Both the position numbers and the translations under genes were made by a program. Under the pieces are notes generated by a model. That model saw only the letters and a program-made list of their open reading frames with translations. It made no database searches and had not been told where the DNA came from. Of a stretch of DNA of 19,965 nt, positions 1 to 5,955 are shown piece by piece. How positions within the stretch are numbered: the first letter of the stretch is position 1; the number at the start of each line of letters is the position of its first letter. Source of the stretch: an uncultured Clostridia bacterium. GTDB taxonomy: Bacteria > Bacillota > Clostridia > Oscillospirales > Oscillospiraceae. The stretch is taken from assembly GCA_937893605.1 (NCBI GenBank), contig CALBGG010000082.1:1-19965 (forward strand), written 5' to 3'.

Positions 1-161
1 GGCTCTATGTACACAGTCGACTGCATACAGTAGGCCTTGAATTTTCCTATCGCTGCAAGGCGGCGCTTTATATTGCTCATAAGCTTCTGCTCGAACGAGC
101 GTCGGTTTAAGCCCTTGAGGACTATCTCGCCCTGCTTGAGAAGAATAATGTCATTTATCAT
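1..161 (-). CDS. thiI: tRNA uracil 4-sulfurtransferase ThiI, N-terminal part (runs off the window)
   Basis: ThiI transfers persulfide sulfur to uridine 8 of tRNA (4-thiouridine) and in many bacteria also serves thiamine thiazole synthesis. Only the first 53 codons are here. The protein begins MINDIILLKQGEIVLKGLNR and continues with an Arg/Lys-rich stretch ending in QSTVYIE, which is the start of the ferredoxin-like domain that precedes THUMP in ThiI. The stretch ILLKxGEIVLKGLNR is strongly typical of clostridial ThiI. The ATG at 161-159 follows an AGGAG site at about 8 bases, and a promoter lies upstream at 193-221, so this gene probably starts its own transcript. The PP-loop and any rhodanese domain lie outside the window, so the catalytic residues cannot be checked. 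Confidence 0.85.
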   Translation of the reverse strand, partial: MINDIILLKQGEIVLKGLNRRSFEQKLMSNIKRRLAAIGKFKAYCMQSTVYIE

Positions 162-192
162 GTGTTCTGCTCCTAATTATTTTTAACAATGT

Positions 193-221
193 ATTATATC
201 ATTATTTGTCCAAAGGTGCAA
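193..221 (-). promoter_or_regulatory. Promoter of thiI (sigma-A type)
   Basis: Read on the minus strand, TTGCAC (216-221) and TATAAT (193-198) are separated by exactly 17 bases. The -10 box matches consensus fully and the -35 box matches 4 of 6. It sits about 30 bases upstream of the thiI start codon. The assignment is from sequence only. Confidence 0.7.
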
Positions 222-224
222 TAA

Positions 225-252
225 GCGTGCCGAAGGATACCCCTCGGCACGC
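225..252. repeat. Inverted repeat between thiI promoter and RNA locus
   Basis: GCGTGCCGA (225-233) pairs perfectly with TCGGCACGC (244-252), and two further G-C pairs can form inside after one mismatch. Neither strand has a U-run after the stem, so it is a poor intrinsic terminator. It lies directly upstream of the thiI promoter and could be an operator or a relic terminator. Its function is unknown. Confidence 0.4.
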
Positions 253-368
253 ACACAACGTATTAATTATATGATTTTTTGTGAGATATGTCAACATTAA
301 TGAGTATTTATTCGCATTTTCTGTGTGTTTGCACAATAAATTATCCCGGATTTCATACACTATTGCTC

Positions 369-397
369 TTGAATAATGCACGCAGATTTGATATCTT
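369..397 (+). promoter_or_regulatory. Promoter for the plus-strand RNA locus
   Basis: TTGAAT (369-374), a 17-base spacer and TATCTT (392-397) form a plausible sigma-A promoter that would start transcription near base 404, just before the structured segment begins. A second, weaker combination starts with TTGCAC at 330-335. No protein gene on the plus strand needs this promoter, which argues for a noncoding or regulatory transcript. Confidence 0.5.
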
Positions 398-403
398 TAA
401 ATC

Positions 404-620
404 ACAGAAAGGGTGATACCGATGTACAAGTAACGGTCCCTCGAAACCCGACAGAGAGTCGGCGGCGAGGGAGACGGTGCCGAAGTCAAAATATCAAGAG
501 AACGAGAACACAGGCCGCGTCCCGCTTTGGGAAATCGATCCAAAGGATCTTCAGTAATAATTCAGAGTGTGTTTTTATTTGCGTTCCGTTGACAGGCGGC
601 ATCCATTCCGCAGAAAGAGA
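404..620 (+). ncRNA. Candidate structured RNA (orphan leader or stand-alone ncRNA), family not recognised
   Basis: This segment lies between a promoter and a short ORF and folds well by eye. TCCCTCG (437-443) pairs with CGAGGGA (466-472) around an inner CCGAC (448-452)/GTCGG (458-462) hairpin. This is enclosed by ACCG (418-421)/CGGT (475-478) and GGT (412-414)/GCC (479-481). Further hairpins are CCC/GGG at 521-531, GATCC/GGATC at 537-549 and GCGG/CCGC at 596-611. Unpaired purine-rich tracts such as AGAGA in the loop at 453-457 and AAGTAA at 428-433 resemble those of riboswitch-class RNAs. I could not match it to T-box (no downstream UGG-containing T-box sequence), lysine, glycine, SAM, FMN, TPP or cobalamin elements. 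No conventional protein gene follows it. It could be a stand-alone RNA, for example one of the clostridial ncRNA motifs, or a leader whose gene was lost. Confidence 0.45.
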
Positions 621-628
621 GGTAACCA

Positions 629-661
629 ATGATGTTAGATACTAAGAATACGCAGAAATGA
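629..661 (+). CDS. Possible ten-codon ORF downstream of the structured RNA
   Basis: Two consecutive ATG codons open a reading frame encoding MMLDTKNTQK and a TGA stop. A purine-rich AGAGAGG site (616-622) lies six bases before the first ATG, the spacing expected for translation. The stop codon falls inside the left arm of the long hairpin at 656-715, so a ribosome finishing this ORF would block that hairpin. This is the layout of a leader peptide or a dual-function RNA. The peptide has no recognisable family, and the ORF may be chance. Confidence 0.3.
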   Translation: MMLDTKNTQK

Positions 662-715
662 CCCTTGGCTGCTGTGAAAAACGGTGTAAAGAAACCGTGC
701 AGTCAAGGGTCATTT
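656..715 (+). promoter_or_regulatory. Long stem-loop downstream of the short ORF
   Basis: Bases 656-672 pair with 699-715 over 17 positions with only one G-U, and ACGGT (681-685)/ACCGT (694-698) extends the stem inside. It is followed by mixed sequence and not by a pure U-run, so it may be a stability or attenuation hairpin more than a terminator. It overlaps the stop codon of the short ORF. Confidence 0.5.
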
Positions 716-739
716 CGCGTTTATATACATTTTATATAT

Positions 740-780
740 CAAGGGCTCTGCGGAGATAACGCAGAGCCCTTGTTTGTTCT
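740..780 (+). terminator. Strong intrinsic terminator, plus-strand RNA locus; probably bidirectional
   Basis: CAAGGGCTCTGCG (740-752) pairs perfectly with CGCAGAGCCCTTG (760-772) around a seven-base loop and is followed by TTTGTTCTTT on the plus strand. It ends the orphan RNA transcript. Because it directly follows the stop of the convergent gene at 785, it probably also ends the acyl-ligase operon, although the minus-strand tail is less U-rich. Confidence 0.8.
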
Positions 781-784
781 TTAT

Positions 785-1408
785 CTACTTAATCTTTTCC
801 TGAAGCTTTTTATACAGCGCGTCATAGCGCTCGGTGCAGTCGGCAATGGCAAGCTCCGGCTCGCGGCGCATTGCCATGGAGTTCACGTCGCCCGTTATAA
901 GCGTTGAGTAATGATATCTCTGAAGCTTGACGCATTCCATCGCGCTGCGGCCTATCGTGACAGCCGCCGCGGCATCGGCACATGCCTCGGGCTTGAGCTT
1001 ATCCGCAACCGCCTCAAGCATGTCGATAAGCTTTATTATGCCGTAGAGCACCTCGTCAATCTCCGAGCACGCGGCGAACACGCCGCCCTCAATATACGCC
1101 TGAGTTTTTCCCAGCGCGACCTCCTTATCCCACTCGGCACGCGACTGGAGCTCCTGGTCGATGGTCTTGAGGAAAAACCTGCGCAGAACCTCGATAAAAT
1201 GCTCGGCGTTTTTAAGCTCCGCGTCCTCCATTCCCGATTTATTCAGCGCCTTTACGGCCAGCGCCGCCGCCTCCGCCGCTACCTCGGCAGAAACGTTGCT
1301 GAGCCACATGCGGCTGTCGGCATTCGCTACCTCGGAGGTGAAATCCTTGACCGACTTGTCGGAATAGAGGTCAATCTTCATGCTGCTGACATCAATGTCT
1401 CTGTTCAT
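785..1408 (-). CDS. Cyclodeaminase/cyclohydrolase (FTCD_C)-like protein, degenerate
   Basis: This 207-residue, largely helical protein resembles the FTCD_C fold of methenyl-THF cyclohydrolase (FchA) and formiminotransferase-cyclodeaminase. Its start, SVKDFTSEVANADSR...AEVAAEAAALAVKAL (about 19-55), parallels the family's opening helices. ACADAAAAVTIGRSAMECVK (about 142-161) parallels the family's conserved late helix. The family's PxPGGGS loop after the first helix is replaced by DSRMWLSNVS, so the folate-binding glycines are missing and cyclohydrolase activity is doubtful. The ATG at 1408-1406 overlaps the previous stop by four bases (ATGA) and has an AGGAG site. A longer frame to 1456 lies inside the upstream gene and is not needed. 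It is the last gene of the acyl-ligase/ACP operon. The fold is inferred by eye; the function is unknown. Confidence 0.6.
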   Translation of the reverse strand: MNRDIDVSSMKIDLYSDKSVKDFTSEVANADSRMWLSNVSAEVAAEAAALAVKALNKSGMEDAELKNAEHFIEVLRRFFLKTIDQELQSRAEWDKEVALGKTQAYIEGGVFAACSEIDEVLYGIIKLIDMLEAVADKLKPEACADAAAAVTIGRSAMECVKLQRYHYSTLITGDVNSMAMRREPELAIADCTERYDALYKKLQEKIK

Positions 1409-2445
1409 ATTCCTGCTCTCCTTTTCAAAGCAATGCCCACGGCCAGCGACGCGCATAGCGATGCTGCAGCAATGGCAGCCTTGAGCATGTATTGCTGATT
1501 CATGTTGAGCCCTTTTCGGAAGCCTATGCAGCCCTCTCTCCCCTCGCCTGTCTGCAGGAAGATGAGGATGTTCTCAAGCTTTGCCGCGCGGCTGAACGTT
1601 CCGCTCATGCCCTCGTGGCTGAGCGCGAGAACAGTCAGTCCGACGAGCGACGGCAGGTTTGAAAATCGCTGCTTGCCGCCCGTGGCAAAGAATTTCTTCT
1701 CTGCGTGGTACGCACGAGTATAAGCGCGGTTGAGCTTACTGTAGCATCCGGTGAAATCATCGGCCTTGACCTCGCCGCGGCTTACCTCTTGGCCGTTAAA
1801 GCTCACGGAAAGATACGCATCCAGCGTCTCAGGCAGAGACTTCTTGCCGAAGGTCGGTTTTGCGTTATGACGCAGATCTATCTCGGTCACTGCAGTCTTG
1901 CCGAGCACCTCGTGCGTGTTCACCGCATGCAGGCCGTTTGCATCGGGCGATATTTTGACCATCTCCTGCTCCGAGCCGCCCGTGAGCCCCCTATCCGTAA
2001 GGAGGGAAAAAAACGACGACGCACCGCTGAGTATCTCAAAAACATGCAGACAACCGGTCGCTGCGGCATCCTTATAAACCTTTGAAAACTCCGTAAAGGG
2101 TCTTTTTATCAGTTTATCACGCAGACTGCGCTCAAGGCAAGCAAAATCGCAGCTTTTCCCCTGCGAGCCGCAGCTGTTTTCGTCTATGACGATGGACGCG
2201 ATGCAGGTTTTGTCATCGAGCACAACTTTCACGGCGATGGGCACCTCACGGTAGAGCCCGCCGAAGCGGTACATGCTCTTCTGCCACGAGACTATCTCAA
2301 AGCCCGCCGGCAGCTTGCGGCAGACGGTTCCTCGCCAGCGCGTAATGAGGTCGCGCTTTTCGCGGCTGTGCATGTTAAAAACAAAGCAGGGCTCGGCAAA
2401 GACATCAAGCCTGGATAGCTCCGGCAGCTTATCTGTTTTAAGCAT
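1405..2445 (-). CDS. Unrecognised protein with C-terminal membrane anchor, in ACP operon
   Basis: I do not recognise this protein of about 346 residues. It has a soluble, mixed-composition body with several cysteines (for example CGSQGKSCDFAC, about 92-103). It ends in a hydrophobic segment, roughly MLKAAIAAASLCASLAVGIA, followed by a basic LKRRAGI tail. With no N-terminal signal peptide it looks tail-anchored, with the body in the cytoplasm. The ATG at 2445 overlaps the ACP gene by eight bases; a TTG two codons earlier (2451) is possible. Its stop overlaps the next gene's ATG. Tight coupling to an acyl carrier protein and an acyl ligase suggests it acts on, or recruits, an ACP-bound acyl group at the membrane. 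That is inference from context only. Confidence 0.7.
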   Translation of the reverse strand: MLKTDKLPELSRLDVFAEPCFVFNMHSREKRDLITRWRGTVCRKLPAGFEIVSWQKSMYRFGGLYREVPIAVKVVLDDKTCIASIVIDENSCGSQGKSCDFACLERSLRDKLIKRPFTEFSKVYKDAAATGCLHVFEILSGASSFFSLLTDRGLTGGSEQEMVKISPDANGLHAVNTHEVLGKTAVTEIDLRHNAKPTFGKKSLPETLDAYLSVSFNGQEVSRGEVKADDFTGCYSKLNRAYTRAYHAEKKFFATGGKQRFSNLPSLVGLTVLALSHEGMSGTFSRAAKLENILIFLQTGEGREGCIGFRKGLNMNQQYMLKAAIAAASLCASLAVGIALKRRAGI

Positions 2446-2674
2446 CCTCAAGCACCTTCTTTGCTGCGGCGAAAACGTCGCCGACCGTGTGCAGCGTCGG
2501 GAACACCTCGTCCGGGATGCTCACGCCGTACTCGTCCTCTATGCTCACAACTATATCGGCAAGGTCAAACGACGTAAGGCCGAGATCGTCCGCGAGCCTC
2601 GTATTCTCATCAATGCTGCCCTCGTCAACTCCCGCGACCTCGGCAAGTATCTGCAATATTTTTTCGTTCATCAT
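2438..2674 (-). CDS. Acyl carrier protein, operon-dedicated
   Basis: This 78-residue acidic helical protein has the ACP architecture. The segment LADDLGLTSFDLADIV contains the serine (Ser35, in LTSFDL) that would carry 4'-phosphopantetheine, and is followed by an acidic helix II (VSIEDEYGVSIPDE). The canonical DSL triplet is TSF, as in several specialised ACPs, and the protein is not linked to fab genes here, so it is probably a pathway-specific carrier and not the fatty-acid synthase ACP. The first ATG overlaps the ligase stop by four bases (ATGA) and follows AGGAGG. The upstream acyl-AMP ligase is its likely partner, loading it directly or through CoA. A phosphopantetheinyl transferase is needed but is not in the window. 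Confidence 0.9.
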   Translation of the reverse strand: MMNEKILQILAEVAGVDEGSIDENTRLADDLGLTSFDLADIVVSIEDEYGVSIPDEVFPTLHTVGDVFAAAKKVLEDA

Positions 2675-4239
2675 GCACCCCTCCTGTATATCTTCTGTGT
2701 TGATGTTTTTTCAAACGGCTGATTACGCAGGCTTACCCTGCCGATCTGCTTGAACATCGGAAGCTCCTTATTTAGCTCATCAACGATTTTTTGCAGCGTT
2801 TTCTCATCCGGGATAAGCTCGCGGTCGGCATAGACCTCGGCGCAGATAACGCCGCCGTCCTGGCTGACGAGTGCATCCTCAACGCCGTCGATGCGATAAA
2901 GCTTCTCCTCAATCTCCTCTGGCGAGACATTTTCGCCGTTGGGCAGAACGATGAGGTTCTTGCGCCGCCCTGTGAAGAATATGTATCCGTTTTTGTCTTT
3001 ATATCCGAGATCGCCGGTATGAAACCAGCCGTCGTAAAATGCCTGACGCGTTGCGATATCGTCTCGGTAATATCCGGGTGATACGCTGCCGCCGCGCACG
3101 CAGATCTCGCCGTCGATGATCTTCACCTCGCAGCAGGGAAACTGCCTGCCCACAGAGCCTATGCGGTTTGCCCACGGCAGATTTGCCGCGACTATCGGTG
3201 AGCACTCGGTTATGCCGTAGCCCTGCAGAACGGTTATGCCGAGGGCGGCATAAAACTCCACGAGCTGCTTATCAAGCGGTGCACCGCCGCAGAGAAAATA
3301 CCTTAGCTTTCCGCCGAGCACATCGTAGACCTCTGCAAAAAGCTTATGACTTATATCGATCCCGAAGCGCTGCAAAAATGCGCTCAGCTTCAGTCCCTTC
3401 TCAAGCTGCTCGAGCTTTCCGTTTTTCTTTGCCTGCGCGATTATCTGCTTGTGCAGCATTTGCAGCACAAGCGGCACGACGACAAGGATCGACGGTCGGT
3501 ACTTTTTCAGATTGGCCTTTACTGTCCTGATGCTTTCGTTTATATACAGCGTTCCGCCGCAGTGCAGAGCGCCGACAATGTTAGTCATGAGCTCGAACGT
3601 GTGGCTCGGCGGCAGAACCGACAGCCCGATATCGTCGGGCGACAGGGGCAGCGCCGCCATTGCGGCATTTAAATGCGCCGTAAGGTTTCCATGCGTCAAA
3701 ATAACGCAGCGGCTGTTTGCCGTTGTTCCGGAGGTGAAGTACAAAGCCGCAATATCCCCCGGTTCGGGGTGAGGGCGGTATTCTTCCGTGCAGTCAGACA
3801 GTCGGTGCACAAGCTCGTGCATCTCCGTAAGCTTCAGCTCGGGATTCAGTATTTTGAGCTCAAGCGCCCTGTCTTCGTAATTTACGTCATAGATAAGCGT
3901 CGTGCAGTCGGCCTTTTTTACGCAGTAGTCGAGCTCGCCGATCTTTGCGTCGGCAGACAGCGGGGCTGCCACGCAGCCGCCGGTCACCACCGCGAAAAAT
4001 GACGCTATCCACGCCGCGCAGTTGCGTCCGAGGATAGCTATGTGCTCTCCCTCAATGCCGGTGCTGCGCGCAAGGTGCGCAAATGCGGCGCAGCAGTGAC
4101 GAAGCCGACTGCCTGATATATGCGGCAAGAGCTTATCACTGCTGATAAAGAATTCGGTGTTGGGATAGCGCTCCGCTGCCCTGTCCACGAGCTCGCGGAT
4201 GTCTTTGTAGCTGACGAATGAGAAATGCTTTGTACTCAC
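2671..4239 (-). CDS. AMP-dependent acyl-CoA/acyl-ACP ligase
   Basis: This 522-residue member of the ANL superfamily activates a carboxylate as acyl-AMP and transfers it to a thiol. Visible motifs are the P-loop FTSGTTANSR (about 168-177), the A5 motif QGYGITECSP (about 339-348), WFHTGDLG with the ribose-binding Asp (about 405-412), the hinge GRRKN (about 424-428) and the C-terminal KTSTQKIYR with the adenylation lysine near 516. The usual PKG after the P-loop is SRC, an unusual substitution, but the remaining core looks active. Long-chain fatty-acyl ligases are the closest resemblance. The ACP gene overlaps its stop, so the acceptor may be that ACP. The GTG at 4239 has TAGGTGA six bases upstream; an in-frame GTG at 4248 is the alternative. 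First gene of the operon. Confidence 0.85.
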   Translation of the reverse strand: MSTKHFSFVSYKDIRELVDRAAERYPNTEFFISSDKLLPHISGSRLRHCCAAFAHLARSTGIEGEHIAILGRNCAAWIASFFAVVTGGCVAAPLSADAKIGELDYCVKKADCTTLIYDVNYEDRALELKILNPELKLTEMHELVHRLSDCTEEYRPHPEPGDIAALYFTSGTTANSRCVILTHGNLTAHLNAAMAALPLSPDDIGLSVLPPSHTFELMTNIVGALHCGGTLYINESIRTVKANLKKYRPSILVVVPLVLQMLHKQIIAQAKKNGKLEQLEKGLKLSAFLQRFGIDISHKLFAEVYDVLGGKLRYFLCGGAPLDKQLVEFYAALGITVLQGYGITECSPIVAANLPWANRIGSVGRQFPCCEVKIIDGEICVRGGSVSPGYYRDDIATRQAFYDGWFHTGDLGYKDKNGYIFFTGRRKNLIVLPNGENVSPEEIEEKLYRIDGVEDALVSQDGGVICAEVYADRELIPDEKTLQKIVDELNKELPMFKQIGRVSLRNQPFEKTSTQKIYRRGA

Positions 4240-4273
4240 GCCTTTCACCTACCAAGATAGTATGTTTGTATAG

Positions 4274-4302
4274 ATTATAGTACCGTGTCCGCTCACAGTC
4301 AA
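4274..4302 (-). promoter_or_regulatory. Promoter of the acyl-ligase/ACP operon
   Basis: On the minus strand TTGACT (4297-4302), a 17-base spacer and TATAAT (4274-4279) form one of the best promoter matches in the window (11 of 12 consensus bases). It lies between the comM terminator and the ligase GTG, leaving a leader of about 30 bases. The operon therefore appears to be transcribed independently of comM and probably at a substantial level. Confidence 0.85.
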
Positions 4303-4345
4303 CATACAATCGCAATTAATTTGTCAAACTTTTGGCTATCAAAAG

Positions 4346-4373
4346 AGAAAGCTCCCCCGCCGGGGAGCTTTCT
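4346..4373 (-). terminator. Intrinsic terminator after comM
   Basis: AGAAAGCTCCCC (4346-4357) and GGGGAGCTTTCT (4362-4373) form a 12-bp perfect stem with a four-base loop, beginning two bases after the comM stop codon. On the minus strand it is followed by CTTTTG, a short U-rich tail. Confidence 0.8.
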
Positions 4374-4374
4374 A

Positions 4375-5895
4375 TCATATATTCTCTCTGAAATCATATG
4401 TGCGGTATTGTATCGCCTCGGCGATGTGCATCGCGCCGATAGCCTCCTCGCCCTCGAGGTCTGCAATGGTGCGCGCAACACGCAGGATGCGGTCATAGCT
4501 TCGGGCTGTAAGCCCCATTCGGTCAAAGGCATCGTGCATGAGCTGCTCGCACTCGGGCGTGAGGACGCAGTATTCGTTGAGCGCTTTCGTGTTCATGCCG
4601 GAGTTGCTTAGGATATCCGTGCCCTCAAAGCGCTTGCGCTGGATAAGGCGGGCAGCGTCGACCCGGCGCTTTATATCGGCTGACCTCTCGGCCGGAGCGC
4701 GGTTTTTGAGCTCCTCATACTCAAGCGCCGGAGCCTCGACGATGATATCGATGCGATCCAGCAGCGGTCCTGATATACGGCTGTGGTATGCGCGCACCTC
4801 GTTTGCCGAGCAGCGGCAGCGCCCGGAGGGGTGGCCGTACCAGCCGCACTTGCAGGGGTTCATTGCGCATACAAGCATGAAGTTTGCCGGAAATGTCTCC
4901 GTTCCCGCGACGCGCGATACGGTGACCTCGCCGTCCTCAAGAGGTTGACGCAGCACCTCCAGCACGTCCTTGCGAAACTCGGGCAGCTCGTCCAAAAACA
5001 GCACGCCGTTGTGTGCAAGGCTTATCTCGCCCGGCCGCGGTATAGTGCCGCCGCCGGATATTGCGGTGCTCGAAACCGTGTGGTGCGGCGCACGGAACGG
5101 GCGGGCTGCTATGATGGGGTTATTCTTGCCGGTGAGCCCGGCGACGGAATATATCTCCGTGGATTTGAGCATTTCCTCGCGTGTCATATCCGGCAGTATG
5201 CCCGGCAGGCGCTTGCTCATCATGCTCTTGCCCGCACCCGGTGGACCGACCATTAGTATATTGTGACCGCCGGCCGCAGCGATCTCCATGGCGCGCTTTA
5301 CGTTCTCCTGGCCCTTAACATCGGCAAAATCGAGATATTTTACATTCGTAGGGTCAAGCTTCGGCGGCTCCATCGGCTTTATGCAAAATTCGCCGCGCAT
5401 ATGTGCGATGAGCTCGGACACGTTCTCGACAGGGTAAACCGTCACGCCATCGGCATAGGATGCCTCCTGTGCGTTATCGGCCGGAACGAACAGTTCTCGT
5501 ATGCCCTCACGTGCGGCGGCGACCGCCATGGGCAGCGCACCGTTAACATGTCTGAGCGTTCCGTTTAGCGAAAGCTCGCCGAAAAAAGCGCAGTCTATCT
5601 TCGGCTGGCGTATAACTCCCGTCGCCGCGAGGATACCGAGCATGATAGGCAGGTCGTATACCGTACCCGCCTTTTTTGTGTCCGCCGGAGCGAGGTTAAC
5701 GGTCACGCGGCTTACGGGAAACTTAAAGCCGTTTGATTTTATCGCGGCACGCACCCTCTCGCGCGCCTCCTTTACCGCAGCGTCCGGCAGGCCGACTATA
5801 TCGAAATTCACAAGGCCGTTTGACACGAAGACCTCGACCGAAACACCGTATCCGCCGATGCCCTTAACGCCGAGCGATCTTATAGTTGCAAGCAT
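4375..5895 (-). CDS. comM: YifB/ComM-family Mg-chelatase-like AAA+ ATPase
   Basis: ComM is a hexameric AAA+ helicase that promotes branch migration during natural transformation in some bacteria; homologues are widespread, including in species not known to be competent. The 506 residues show the N-terminal ChlI-like domain (about 1-170, with FDIVGLPDAAVKEARERVR), Walker A GPPGAGKS (217-224), Walker B VLFLDELPEF (about 298-307), the cysteine cluster MNPCKCGWYGHPSGRCRCS (about 345-363), and the C-terminal Mg-chelatase domain. Length is usual for the family. The ATG at 5895 follows GGTGG at six bases. It lies downstream of aspS behind a terminator hairpin only 22 bases before its start, so expression may depend on readthrough. 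Cytoplasmic. Family assignment is secure; a role in transformation in this organism is not shown. Confidence 0.95.
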   Translation of the reverse strand: MLATIRSLGVKGIGGYGVSVEVFVSNGLVNFDIVGLPDAAVKEARERVRAAIKSNGFKFPVSRVTVNLAPADTKKAGTVYDLPIMLGILAATGVIRQPKIDCAFFGELSLNGTLRHVNGALPMAVAAAREGIRELFVPADNAQEASYADGVTVYPVENVSELIAHMRGEFCIKPMEPPKLDPTNVKYLDFADVKGQENVKRAMEIAAAGGHNILMVGPPGAGKSMMSKRLPGILPDMTREEMLKSTEIYSVAGLTGKNNPIIAARPFRAPHHTVSSTAISGGGTIPRPGEISLAHNGVLFLDELPEFRKDVLEVLRQPLEDGEVTVSRVAGTETFPANFMLVCAMNPCKCGWYGHPSGRCRCSANEVRAYHSRISGPLLDRIDIIVEAPALEYEELKNRAPAERSADIKRRVDAARLIQRKRFEGTDILSNSGMNTKALNEYCVLTPECEQLMHDAFDRMGLTARSYDRILRVARTIADLEGEEAIGAMHIAEAIQYRTYDFRENI

Positions 5896-5917
5896 ATTTT
5901 ACCACCACATTTTTCAA

Positions 5918-5950
5918 AAATAAGGGCTGTCGCAAAGGCAGCCCTTATTT
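5918..5950 (-). terminator. Terminator or attenuator between aspS and comM
   Basis: AAATAAGGGCTG (5918-5929) and CAGCCCTTATTT (5939-5950) form a 12-bp stem with a nine-base loop. On the minus strand the 3' arm runs into TTATTTTTG, a typical U-tract. It follows the aspS stop by five bases and precedes the comM ATG by 22 bases, with no promoter seen between. Confidence 0.8.
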
Positions 5951-5955
5951 AATTT

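Noticed and set aside
225..252. Terminator of the thiI upstream region
   Set aside because: The stem is good, but neither strand has a U-tract and no transcript is seen to end there, so I list it only as an inverted repeat.
404..530. T-box leader
   Set aside because: AAGTAA, AGAGAG and GGTGATACCG look T-box-like, but they occur in the wrong order. There is no downstream UGG-containing T-box sequence with an antiterminator, and no synthetase or amino-acid gene follows.
376..645. 89-codon plus-strand frame over the RNA locus
   Set aside because: Its ATG falls within the promoter spacer, it lacks a ribosome binding site, its composition is Arg-rich and low-complexity, and the DNA is better explained by base-paired structure.
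665..907. 80-codon plus-strand frame
   Set aside because: It runs through the long hairpin and the strong terminator and then antisense into the 785-1408 gene; no ribosome binding site.
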